Source of the DNA: Welwitschia mirabilis | Lineage: Eukaryota; Gnetophyta; Gnetopsida; Welwitschiales | DNA length: 64,000 nucleotides | Direction of reading: 5' to 3' | Assembly (NCBI GenBank): GCA_051453625.1 | Contig: JBOZIK010000001.1 | Location: 240,781,717-240,845,716, forward strand | Position numbers and translations under genes: made by a program | Shown here: positions 35,352 to 46,520 of the stretch, piece by piece | Numbering within the stretch: position 1 is the first letter of the stretch | Layout: each line of letters begins with the position of its first letter | Notes under the pieces: generated by a model | The model's input: only the letters and a program-made list of their open reading frames with translations | Told to the model about the DNA's origin: nothing | Database searches by the model: none

Positions 35352-35854
35352 TGGACATTTGGAGCAGTAATGATTTAGATGTTATGTTTTTGGGATTAAG
35401 TGTAGAAGTGGTTTAAGTAAATTATTAAAGCTTTCGGTTGATTCATGATGGCATAGAATAAGAAGGAATAAGAAAAAGCCAAACTTTGTATTATATGGAA
35501 TATTTAATAATGTCTACTTAAACAATCAATAATAAAATGATAATTCAACATTGCAAATCATGTTTCAGGATTGCGTTTAGGTAGGTTGTTCATTCACAAA
35601 ACACTTGTTTAAGTATTTAAGTTAGACTTGTATAACTGCTAGTATTTCATCATACCTCTTCTTATCTAGTGAATTGATANNNATGTTGTTTGTTTTCTTC
35701 AAGTTTTATGTATTTTAAATGAATGATATGTGTCTTTACATTATGTTTTACTAGTAGAAAAGACCTCATATTTTAGATATAAAATGAAACATGTTGTTTC
35801 ATATTTTATTAACTAGTTAATAATTATTTTACTAATTATGTTAACTTGATAATA
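35352..35854 (-). repeat. Right (5') LTR of the 30-36 kb element
   Basis: Pairs with 30039-30560, including the homologous ends ATTATG TTAACTTGATAATA and ATTATATTAACTTATTAATA. Contains three N at 35680-35682. About 500 bp. Confidence 0.85.
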
Positions 35855-35859
35855 GTCCC

Positions 35860-38144
35860 AAGAATGTAGTAACCATAATCGCTCAAATGAATGACTTAAT
35901 TATTTGTAGATCATTATAGAAGTTCTAGTTCCAAGCAAAAAATCTAAAGATTTAAACTCATAATCTATTATGTGGAGGACAAGTGTTTAATTAATTAGAC
36001 TACTACTTCATTGGCATCAACTTCACTAGAACTTAAGATGTTTTTTAGATGGAATTCTTTTATAAGAATTTAATATTATTTAAAACTCTTAAAATCTTTA
36101 TTTTAAAGGGCGTATCTATAAGATATGTTTCTAAATATTTTGTAGAGATCAAATTTTTATAAATTTACATATTTAAAACCATTATTTAAATTTTTAAATT
36201 CTAACTTCAAAATCTTAGCATATACAATAACAAATTTGAAGCAAAAATTCATTTGTGTACATGAATGATTGAAAAATTTTAGTATATAAAACTAATCCAC
36301 TATCACTATTTATCTTGAAGTTGAATTTGGTATAGTTACTACATCCAACAACTTAAGTATTTGTTAGAAATGTTCTTATCATAAAGAGATTAAAGTCATA
36401 AGCTTTGAACAAATGGATACATAACATTCCAAAATTGATTATGAGTTCTATGAAGCTATAGAGTTTGAACACAAAAATTCAATTTTTGATTTCTCAGACA
36501 TAAACTTAAAAGATCTTAAATCTAGTTAATAAGCTATAATAGAAGCCACATTATTTCATAAGAAGATGTCTTGTGGTATAAAATCTTAGTAATTAACATG
36601 GGATGAGAAACTATTAGATGATGCATGTTATAATTTGAATTAACAAAAGAAATGAGATAATAGTTAAAATTCATAACCAATTACAAGATAATAGTTAAAA
36701 CTTTATGATTGGATCAATTCATATTTTAATTAGCACTAGTTATGTAATAGTCTATTTAAATGTTCCTTGTGTTTATTATTAATAGTTATTTCCTTTAATG
36801 TATTATTAGGATTTAGATGTTTGATGCATTAGTTTTTATAATGTTTTTCATGCCATCCTAATGTTTCCTACATTTCATTATAAGATGGATTATCTGTAAT
36901 TCAATTACATTTAAAATATTCGAAATATATAATGGATCATTTATTTCCTTTATATGAAATCATTTTTTACTTAACATAACATGCTAATCTTAGCATAGGC
37001 TTGTTAATGTGTGTTATGAACAATCATTTCTAATACTTAAGAGAAGAGGCTTTATAATGCTATCCTACTAAGAAACTTATTACTAAGATGAGATAAGCCC
37101 TTCTTATTAATTTGTTGTTGCCTAAGATAGGAAAGAGGTGTTGATTTCCATATGAATACTCTTAACTATAGACTGTCTTAGTTTTATAAATTTAAGATTG
37201 TTACATGTGCCTTAATGGCTAAGAAATAACTTCAAAAATTACAAATTATAACAATAATTAAAGTGTAATACATTTCATATTATTTTTTTAATTTTTCTAC
37301 TCTCTCTTGAATTCACCTTTACATGTTAAATTAATTCATCATAATCCTTTAATGGAATTAAAGGTTAGGTGTAGTATCATGTTGTTGATTTCCATTGAAG
37401 CTGGGTAAGCATACTTTTGTTTTGAAACTGCCTTAATTCAGATCTAGGGTCTTGGTGGTATTCATACCCCATTTTTATAGCTTTCATAGTGTTCTTATGA
37501 AGTAAATCTTAACTTTAAAGGCTAATATTTCTTATAGATTAATTCCTAGATTATTAGGGAAATTAATGAATTAAAACAAACAAAGATGAGATCAAGAGAA
37601 GTATAAAAATCATAAATTTTTCTCTTTACAAGAGGTAGTTTCACAATCATATATTTCTATAAGTGTCTTACACATAAGTCAGATGTCATACTTAAAATTT
37701 AAAGGTCATATGTGAAATTTAAGCACTACATGTGGAATTTGAATGTCATACATGAATGTTGGACATCTTGCATGAAGGTAGGATATCATTTCATTAGGGT
37801 GTTATATATATGAGGCATTAAATAGATATTAGATGTCATAAAGTTACTAGACATCATACAAGTTAAGCATTATATAATCAATAACTTCAAAGACCTAGGT
37901 GTGTCATACTACCAAGAACATTATAAAGTTATGGATGTCATACAACCATGGAATTTATATAGTAAGAAACTTGCTTCATAAAGCTAAGGTCTTCATAAAA
38001 CAAGGGATTTAGGTATCATGCACCCAAACCTTAGACTTTGTCTTTAAACTTAGGCATCGAATGCATAGAAAATGCAATTTGTGAATAAATGTTTAATGAA
38101 AATGAAGGTGTAAAAATATAAATAGAATTATGTAAAATAGTTTA
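35860..38144. other. AT-rich stretch with a short periodic array, otherwise unrecognised
   Basis: No coding domain was seen on either strand. The only structure noted is the 20-bp periodic array at 37680-37801. Confidence 0.5.
37680..37801. repeat. Degenerate 20-bp periodic array, about six units
   Basis: Successive units vary around (A/G)(A/G)TGTCATAC(A/T)TGAAATTTA: AGATGTCATACTTAAAATTT, AAGGTCATATGTGAAATTTA, AGCACTACATGTGGAATTTG, AATGTCATACATGAATGTTG, then two weaker units. Scattered ATGTCATA words continue to about 37950. Confidence 0.65.
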
Positions 38145-38334
38145 TATTGGAAAATAGAAGAGCAAGAGAATGAGTAATATTTTTCCAAAATCAAATTTTA
38201 TTTCTTGAATTTTATTCATTGTTCTTATTACATCGAACAAACTTTTTTATAAAGGCAAGCACACCATTAGGGTTCAACTAGGATTTGCACATCTCATTAG
38301 GCATAAGATTACAGTGTGCATATAAACCTTAGTA
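38145..38334 (-). repeat. E-family 3' LTR
   Basis: 190 bp, TATTGGAAAATAGAAGAG (TG mutated to TA) to TATAAACCTTAGTA. Close match to 17049-17240. Confidence 0.9.
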
Positions 38335-38350
38335 ATTCCCCCCTTAATGT
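38335..38350 (-). other. Polypurine tract of the third E-family copy
   Basis: The reverse strand reads CCACATTAAGGGGGGAATT directly before the LTR. The plus-strand copy keeps CCATGTTAAGAGGGGAATTT at about 59772-59791, which confirms it as the PPT. Confidence 0.8.
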
Positions 38351-38489
38351 GGAAATACACTTTCTTCCAAGAGAAAATCAAAGTACCCAAGAGAAAACCT
38401 TGGGAATGTGGCATACAATAAAACGTCCTTAAAGGCATTGAAATGTCACGGAACTACTTTATTAAAGAAGTAGTTAATTTATTACTACA

Positions 38490-38620
38490 TATCCAGTAGT
38501 AGATAAGACTTATTATGTGCATTACACATCCTATAATGCTAGGCCAAAAAATATCTACACATCCTATAGTACTAGGCCATAATTATACTAAACATTTCAT
38601 AGTATTAGGCTTAAGAGTAA
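38490..38620 (-). repeat. 3' untranslated tandem repeat of the E family
   Basis: The reverse strand repeats GGCCTAGTACTATAGGATGT or variants about four times at 35-45-bp spacing. The plus-strand copy carries the same array at 59520-59640, so it is an old family trait just upstream of the PPT. Confidence 0.75.
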
Positions 38621-38919
38621 CTTCGATTAGAGACTTAAAAATCAAATGAATCCCATAATGAAAAAGAGAAAAATAAGTTTAAATGAACTCATTATCAATT
38701 AAATTTTAGATTAGAAATATTGGAAATTCTCTTAACCAAGTAATTTAATAAGAATATTAGTAGTTTGCTTTATGGTCTAATAATATACTAGTGTAATAAC
38801 TTCATTTTATATGAGTTCCCTTATTTTATAAATCCCAACACAAAGTTGTTTTATCTTGTTATGATGCACTAGATCTTTTACTATGTAAATTGCTAACTAA
38901 TTATCTATGAAGAGCTTTA

Positions 38920-39190
38920 TTTCCTTAGTTTGCTTTAAGTTTAATACTTCTAAAAACTTTCATAGATTCTTAATTTCTTTACATGCTTCAGAAGCAAGTG
39001 TATAGTCTACCTTGATAGAAGATCATGCTATAGTTTTTTAATGATTTGACCATTAAGATAGAGGTAACATTTCCAAGAACATAATATATCCTGATTTTGA
39101 CAATGAGGTATTAGGTTCTCTAGTAGAATCAAAATCAGAATGTGCATTAAGGATGAATTGAGAGTTTCTTTTATAGGATAGACCTAAGTC
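38920..39190 (-). pseudogene. copia RNase H remnant
   Basis: The reverse strand gives TKDLGLSYKR, then AHSDFDSTREPNTSLSKSGY, NHQKTIA-like and KVDYTLASEACKEIKNL, in order. This is the copia RNase H series (LGL.Y, HSDADWAG, DRRSTSGY, SKKQ.TIALSS.EAEY.AL..A..E). The second Asp of the usual ADWAG is gone. Stops present. Confidence 0.85.
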
Positions 39191-39399
39191 TTTAGTCTTA
39201 TCATATATCTTAGCACTTACATTGCATCATTCATATGAGTAATCTTAGATGCATGAAGACATCTTCATAATAAACCAAAAAAACAAATGATATGTATAGT
39301 TTACTATTAGTTACATAAATCAGACTTTCTACTATTCTTCTACATTTAGTTTTATTTATGGGTTTTAATTCTTCGTAAGTAGATAGCTTGACATTCTTT

Positions 39400-40450
39400 T
39401 ATAAAGATTTTATAGCTTCTTTTCTATTTTCTAGTCCAAACTTCCGGATCAAATCTTCAATGTACTTCTTTTGTGTTAAGAAGATTCCATCTGTTTGCTG
39501 AATAATTTCTACACCTAGATAGAATCTAGTCAATCCAAGATTAGAAATTTTAAATATCTTTCTTAACATATTTTTATTATTTCTACATCTTCTTCATCAC
39601 TTCTGATTATTAGCACATCATCTACGTATATCAGTACATATGTAGATTTGCATCGATTAGATTTTAGAAATTATGTCATATCCACATATTAATAATTACA
39701 TAATTTAAATGTAATTAAATTTAAATAATTTACAAGCTTCATGTTCTAGGATCTTAATGCTTGTTTTAGCCCATATAGAGATTTGATCAATTTATACATC
39801 TTGTGTTCTTTGCCTTTTTCTTTAAAACCCTTTGGTTTCATCATGTAGATTTATTATTTTAAGTCTCCATGAAGAAAAATATTCAAGCTTTATGTTCTAG
39901 GATCTTAATGCTTCTTTTAGCCCATATAGAGATGCCATCAATCTACAAACCTTGTGTTCTTTGCATTTTTTCTTTAAAATCCTTTAGTTGCATCATGTAG
40001 GTTTTTTCTTTTAAGTCTCCATGGAGAAAAACATTCTTTATATTCAATTGATAAAGCTCTCATTATTTTTATGCTACTAAGACAATTACTATTCTAATGG
40101 TAGCCCATTTTGCTATTGGAGTAAAGAATTCATTATAGTCAAATCTTTTCTTCTGTCATATGGCTATAGTAACAAGCTTAACTTTATGTTTCTCAAGGGT
40201 GCTATTTGCATTATATTTATTATAGAAAATCCATTTGTTAAATAATGTTGTGTGACCTAAAGGAAAGTCTACCAACTCCCAAGTATCATTTTCAACAAGA
40301 CTATCATATTATTCTTGCAATGTCTTTTATCCAATGATCATGTTGAAAAACATTTTTAAATGAGGTTGATTCATAATCAAAAGTCAAGTAAATCTCATCA
40401 TCATCATTATGAGATATCTAGTTCTATTTTAACCTTTTTCATCATCATGA
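39400..40450 (-). pseudogene. copia reverse transcriptase remnant with internal duplication
   Basis: YVDD reads at 39617-39628 on the reverse strand, preceded by a Leu-Ile. The N-terminal region near 40300-40360 matches the RT start of the copy at 4.7-5.6 kb. A 151-bp stretch is present twice in tandem (39733-39883 and 39884-40034), which would duplicate about 50 codons of the palm. Other stops are frequent. Confidence 0.85.
39733..40034 (-). repeat. 151-bp tandem duplication in RT
   Basis: Both copies start CAAGCTT(C/T)ATGTTCTAGG and run through TTTTAGCCCATATAGAGAT, CTTGTGTTCTTTGC and AAGTCTCCATG(G/A)AG. They differ at roughly one base in ten. The other E-family RT (about 5040-5190) has the segment once. 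Confidence 0.9.
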
Positions 40451-40779
40451 AAATCTTGGAGAGTAGACTATAACCAAGTAGTTTAGTGTTGTCTCTAGAT
40501 AGTATCAACTTCTTCGATCATAGAAGCTACTAAATTGCTTTTAGAACCATGATTAAGTATGCTAAGAGCATCAAATTACTCAATTCCTATAGGTTGCAAA
40601 GTAGTCATACCAATAGAAGAAACTAAAGAATAATTGGTAATCACATTTGGCCCCTCAACCGTAGGACATTGAGCATCCAAGATGGTTACTAGATTAGAAG
40701 AAGGATAAAGATTTAAAGAATTAAGCTAAGAATCATTGTTTGAAGTCTTTAAAAAGATAATGTCAAGAGAAGCAATGAT

Positions 40780-41840
40780 TATATAATGCTTTATTAATAT
40801 ATTCCATAACCCTTCTAGTCAGTTTAATATTCCACAAAGATGCTGATATGAGCATGTGATGAAAATTTATCATGATTCTCGCGTGGAGCATGAATGTAGC
40901 ACTAATAATTAAAAAGCATAAAAGTGATTTAACTTTGGCTTGTATCCATGTTACTTTTCAACTAGAGATATTTTTTTTTGAGTATATGAATTAATAAGAT
41001 TATTAAGATGCATAATTGTATTCATCACTTCACCCTAGAAATAGGTCTTATAACCAATATATTAGCAATGCTATTTTATTAAGTTATTCAAATGCAGGTC
41101 TTCAAATGTTGAATTTCTTTAGAAGAGAGAAAGCCCTTAAACCTAATAGAGGTGTACCTGTCATCATTATCTGAGTGAAAACTTTTAATTCAATAGCTTA
41201 CATGCTTTTTAACTTTATTTTTAACTTATTAAAAATATTTAAAGTCTAGGATTTGGATTTGATGAAGTATATGTAAGTCATTTTAGAATAGCCATCAAAA
41301 AAAGAGATAAAATAAAAAAGTCTGTGGAGAGTAAAAACTAGCATAGGTCTACATAGATTACTATGAATAAGCAAAAGCCTTCAATCGATCCATTGAACAT
41401 GCTTCATGCTAGGGAAAATCCTATGGAATAAATAGAAGAAGCTAATGGCCATTCTCATGTGGTGCATTCATCATATAAGAAGTAGGATTTCTTAGCAGAG
41501 CATCTTATAGTAGTGAAGGATAGATCTTGTCTTAGGAAACTATGTAAGCAATCTATTATATTTTGATACAATCATGAAGATAAATGAGTTTTCTATTCAT
41601 ATAGCCTTTCATAACCAGTTGTTAATTTCCATCATAAATATCTATTGACTGCTTTATCTTAGAAATAGAATGATCTTCTCGCGTGAGAGTAGCAAGTAAT
41701 AGAAGATGTAACCTTAAAGAAGAACTATATAGAACATGAGAAATAGTCTGTGGAGAGAGCAACATCAAGTTAAGGGTAATCAAACCATAGCCTTTCACTA
41801 GAAATGGAGTTTTATTTACCAAATAAAACTAACTTGGTGC
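40780..41840 (-). pseudogene. copia integrase remnant, third E-family copy
   Basis: Runs parallel to 5880-6900: the block near 41155-41190 corresponds to the S-G-N-D-D region (reverse strand FSLR-like, then DNDDRYTS), and the GYT-like end lies near 40800-40860. The stretch at 41060-41100 lacks about 100 bases present in the sister copy. Heavy decay. Confidence 0.7.
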
Positions 41841-41845
41841 TTTAA

Positions 41846-41910
41846 CAAAGTCATTAAAATAATCACATCAATAAGTCATGTGACGAGTTGCACCTCTGTC
41901 AAGAATCCTA
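41846..41910 (-). pseudogene. copia protease remnant
   Basis: The reverse strand reads RILDRGATRHMTY*CDYF (* = stop). The family form is WILDSGATRHMT, so catalytic Asp and Gly remain and Ser has become Arg. The downstream YLVNKTPFLVKGYG is typical. Confidence 0.8.
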
Positions 41911-43922
41911 AACCCCATGCTTGGCCATCATTGGTTAGGATCTTATGATGGAAATGTTTAGCCCTTTAAGATCTTCCATTATGAAATAAACAAATGATAA
42001 ATATGATTGTAAGATTCTTGGATGTAGATATTTTAAATGGGCAATTAGTTATGATGACACACAACAGAAATAGAATAATAACTTAAGAAAAATATGTTGA
42101 GATGATGTGAAGCAAGAGCATGGTAGAGATGTAGAGTAGTTGACTTTCGATGTGTGAGGATTTGAAAGGGCTATAAACATGAATAATAATGGTGACATTA
42201 GATCTAATCACAATGGTAATCAAACTGAGGGCAAGACATCAACATAACCTTAATCTATGAGGTTGAAAGTAGTAATAAAAGTAATTTTAATTAGATGCGA
42301 AGATTGTGAAGATGTGAAAATCATGGTGTTTAGAAAAATCATCAAGGCTTGGAAAGAAGAAAAAGTAAGAAGTGAAAAGTGGAGAAAGTAGGTAAAATAA
42401 TACTAGGGTTTGCATTTTATGGAGGAAAAAGTGAAATAGCTAAGATTAGATGATAAAGGATAAGAGAGAAAAAGAAAAATAAGTGGTTTTTTCAAATGTC
42501 TAAAAATGGTACTAGCTATCTGTTCCCAACTAATGCCTTAATTTTAAACAAATTTGAAATTAAAGAATAAGTGCTATTATATTTTTATATCCTGTTTATG
42601 GAATCAATAGAATGAATAAACATTAATATGAGAAAGTTACAAGGCATAAGCTATTAGGAGTTTTTATTAATATTGATATACAAACATTTTTATTTTTTCA
42701 TGATTTTAAAACTTAATAATTTTTCTACATTCATTATTATACTTAATCAATTCCAAATAGTTTATTTGTAGCATTGTTTTTATGATTTTTTATAGGAATA
42801 TAATCTCCTAAAATGATAAATTAAAAGAGAAATGATCATACTATATTTTGTTTATTTTCAGATTCCTTTACAAATACAAGAATCCTACTGATAATTTGTA
42901 TCTTGTAGATCTTTATAGAATACAACCTGAGGAGTTCCATAATTTAAGTAGTATTTATAGGTTAACTTTACTAATATGTATCTATTAGTGTCTAGAATGG
43001 ATCTAATAGCTAGATCTCATTTAGATCATAATTAAGATATTATATTAAAGTTTTTAAGTTGTTTAGCCAACATTTAGTTTTTTTTTTTTTTTAAGGAAAA
43101 AGGAAAAAGTTTCATACTAACCACTCCATGTCGATTTTCTATGGTTGAAATTATAGCTTCAAACTATCTCAAATGATCAATAAGGATATTCAAAATTTAA
43201 GCCTAAAATGTTTGGCTATGAAGTTGATGAAGTAGGTTTTATTTCAATTTGATTTATGTAAGGAGATAAAACCATACAAGAAGGTGTAGCTAAAAACCTA
43301 GGTCTCCATAATGCTTTAAATGCTTTATTAGATGATCATTCATGAATACTATTTACATTAGTTTCAAACATTAGTAATTTAGTAAAAAGGATATCTAATA
43401 AAACTTTTAATTAAAGTTTCATTGATCAAAGATGTAGGTTCTAAGTACTCTTGGTTAAAATGCACATCAAAATCATTTAGGAGTGGTTAGTATTCTAGTT
43501 GTCTTGTAATTTCCCTATGTAGTAATCTAGTACTAGATCTAAACTAACAATGCATAAGAAGTTAAGATCAATAAAAATATTGTTATGATAAAAAACCAAT
43601 GGAAGTTAACAAAAATTACCAAAACACACAAATTGAAACCTAAATGATAATGCAATTCATAAAAAATTATGAAAACACAAGTAAAAGTAATAGCAATGCC
43701 AAGTAAATGTGGAGAATTGTGTTTTCAAAATGAGATAGTAAATAGAAATTAAAGTTTTACAAATTAACATAGAAGTTTAATAGAATTTTTTTTTCCAAAT
43801 ATACTATTTTACATTCACAAGACAACATGACCTATTTATAGCAAACACACAGAGATTTTTCATGAATTTTGGTAATAGATTAAGCCTATACTTTCTATAA
43901 CTAGAAATGTGTTTATGATTAG

Positions 43923-45319
43923 TGTTTGTTACCATACAAGTGAACTAAAGTATCCTAAGTGAACACCCAGTATCATTCTTCTACAAGGATAATTGAGGTA
44001 AGAGTTAACAAAAGTAAGATAAAATTGTCAAACTTGCAAGGGAATTAAAACAAGGAAAATCCAAGAGTTAATATTTTTGATTGACTTAATTGGCGAGGTA
44101 GGAAAATGAATGAAATGCGAAGGTCTAGCTTGACTTTTTCCATAACTCACCTTCACTCTAATGATATCCTATAAATTCATAAAACATAGCTCAAATTATC
44201 AAGTCCTAATGGCTTGGGTCATGATGATAGAATCTTATTAATCACATGAGTGTTGGTAAATTCAATAGTTACTTGCTCCTTCATAGCCCTTTCACAAGTA
44301 TGGAAAGTAATAACTAGAGTACTCAAAATTCATTAAATGAAAGTAACTAAAATCAACTAACTTAAGGAATTTACTTGGTTATTGAAAAAGCTTGATAATG
44401 GAGTTTCACTTATAAGTATTAAAAGTACAAAGCTACTCACAACTATGAATAAAAAAAGAATAGTTACCCTTTTGTTAAATCAGGAAAATGCATTACATCA
44501 ATCAAAGAAGATGAGGCTAATATAGACTCCTTGAACTAGCCTCAAAACAACCCCCCTCTCAGAGAAGGTTCTTAAAAGGCCATGTCAACAATGACACTCT
44601 AAGGATTTTTACTATATTTGTCAACACAAAGATCCATCATAATGAGGGCTCAAGGTCCTTTAATAAGCAAGTAAAGAGTTTGAGAAGGTTATAAGCATTT
44701 GCCTTGTAGTGGTTGGTGGTAGTTATAATTAGCATGTTATACTTTTAGACGTTACATTTTGGGAGGTTACAAGTTTTCTCATGCAACTTTAAGGAGAATA
44801 TTTATTTTCTTGTAAAAGTGATGAAGATGTGGCCCTTGGATGATGATGCTACTTCCACTAGATGATTTCATCATGTATATTCTATGGCATCATACTTGTC
44901 ACTATCACATATCACTATCATGTATCACTTTGTACTCTGCCATGTGTTATTGATGGTTGTTTCTGATTTAGTGTCTAACTAAGGCCATAATTAAATGTAA
45001 TGCATTTCCCATGAAAGTTTCAAAACATAGCTTTTAACCTATTTTTCTCTAAAATACCAGTAGTACTAGTGACCTTGGTGGGTGTACTAGTGACTTGGAT
45101 GATGGCACCAACATTTTCCATTAGATTTTCTTTAATTTTTAGCGTGTCCTTTAAAAGGTAGCAATTAATCTAAAATTGTCATGGAAAAGTTCATAATTTC
45201 AAAAATCATGTAAAATGGTTAAATACATAATTTATGATAAAATAACTATTTGAATGACTTCTCGTTTGCTAAATTAATCAAACATACTTGATTTGAATGT
45301 CAATTTTTGCATGTAAACA
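43923..45319 (-). repeat. Left (3') LTR of the Athila-like element
   Basis: 1397 bp, plus-strand start TGTTTGTTACC, end GCATGTAAACA, giving TGTTT...AAACA ends. Pairs along its length with 51827-53190. Shared phrases include CCCAGTAT, GGATAATTGAGGTA, CCCTTTCA(C/T)AAGTATGGAAAG and GGTAGCAATTAATCTAAA. Confidence 0.9.
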
Positions 45320-45330
45320 CACTCCTTAAA
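45320..45330 (-). other. Polypurine-like tract of the Athila-like element
   Basis: The reverse strand reads TTAAGGAGTG immediately before the LTR start TGTTTACATG. Position is right for a PPT; it is short and possibly decayed. Confidence 0.5.
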
Positions 45331-45832
45331 CAGACACTTGCTAGTCTCTTAACAAAACATTAATTAAAATGATCAACATGTAAAAATTATCTAAGAAAAA
45401 TAGTCAAGTATAAAAATGATATAACTTTTAAAACTTTTTTAAATCAATTTTTAAAAAAATAAGGCATCAAAATTGATAGAATTCATAAAAAACAGATTTC
45501 ATAAACCCTATCCAAAATTGAATATCATCCTCAAACTTTAAAAAGATAGAAAGATTTAATATAATTCTTTTGAGAACTAATCAAAGTTTTTGAAAAGAAA
45601 ATTTTTCAATATTTCAAACTAGGAAATACTATAATGCCAACACTTTAAACTAGCATGAAAAACATTTTAGTACAACACATTTAAAAAATACTTTAATACA
45701 TTATAATGCATGTAAAAAAAATGTAATTTTAACCAAAAGATCTTCTATGAGAGAATAATCATCCTAATTTCTCATCCATTTCCTATTGTTTGTGAGATAC
45801 CTCTNNNNNNNNNNGACATTTGATAATCTTCT

Positions 45833-46520
45833 TCATTTTGCCTCATAACATGCCAATTCAAGTCTTATATTCCTTTGGTACTTACTCCAAAATTGCCAAA
45901 ATTGTCTCATTAAATAAAGAAGAAGAAGAATGTAGAGGTTGAGGGGAAGGACAAGGAGGAGGATGTGAAGTTTCTCCAATAGGTTCCTTACCTTTACAGC
46001 AAGTTTTTGGAGGTACATATGGAGTTACATAAGGAGGAATAGAATGAATGGAAGAAGGGTCATGGTGAATTTCTTCTTGTTGCTACTGCTATTCCTCTAT
46101 TTTATTAATCTTCTTATTGCCCTAGAATCCAATCAATATTTTGGTACTTTTGAATTTGGGTAACCTTTTGATGTGTAATGGTTTCCATGTAGCCTCTTTC
46201 TCAACCTTTATCATCTAAAGTTTGATAAAGGGTATTGTAAATGATATTTAAAATTAGGTAAGGCAAAGGAAGGTTGCTCTTATGTCTTACATGGTCTATG
46301 ACGGTTCTAAATAAAAATTTTGCTATGTCAAAGGGCTTATAATCTTAGATTATTCTAATGAGATCTAAATGCCTACTAAACACATCAGTGACATGTGATG
46401 TAGGTAAGACATTGCAAACGATAAATCTAAATAAAGTAAGCTAGTTCTTATGTAAAAAGTTTTATAGTAAATTACCTCTTTAGTTGGGTGCTTACTCTAT
46501 GTTTAAGACATGATAATAGA
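45833..46520 (-). pseudogene. Coding-like block after pol, possibly an extra ORF
   Basis: On the reverse strand about 45 codons run without a stop through DYKPFDIAKFLFRTVIDHVR then NLPLPYLILNIIYNTLYQTL (46350-46230). The tail (46010-45833) is Pro/Leu/Ser-rich. It lies between the pol region and the 3' LTR, where Athila-type elements can carry an extra (envelope-like or unknown) ORF. I do not claim that function: no membrane segment or signal is evident. A 10-base N gap lies at 45805-45814. Confidence 0.4.

Larger units (their letters stand above)
30039..35854 (-). mobile_element. LTR retrotransposon with only gag-like content
   Basis: Left LTR 30039-30560 and right LTR 35352-35854 share a clear common text. 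Flanking 5-mers ATCCT (30034-30038) and GTCCC (35855-35859) differ by two transitions and are a plausible aged TSD. On the reverse strand a PBS-like site (35348-35337) sits next to the right LTR, and a purine tract AAATTAAGGGAA (30572-30561) sits next to the left LTR, so it reads leftward. The 4.8-kb interior shows a gag-like ORF fragment and a C-X2-C...H motif but no protease, RT, RNase H or integrase box on either strand. It is therefore called a non-autonomous element. Confidence 0.7.
38145..42500 (-). mobile_element. E-family copia element, third copy (pol and 3' LTR)
   Basis: Reading leftward: protease (about 41910-41846), integrase, RT, RNase H, a 3' untranslated repeat, PPT and 3' LTR (38334-38145). 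It parallels the copy at 4698-8177 through protease, integrase and RT, and supplies the RNase H and 3' end that copy lacks. Gag is not found: right of about 41910 the text changes abruptly to leader-like sequence (about 42060-42480), so gag appears deleted. The 5' LTR was not found. Confidence 0.8.

Noticed and set aside
37680-37950. CRISPR-like array
   Set aside because: Units are contiguous and degenerate with no constant repeat and variable spacer pattern; the organism is a plant.
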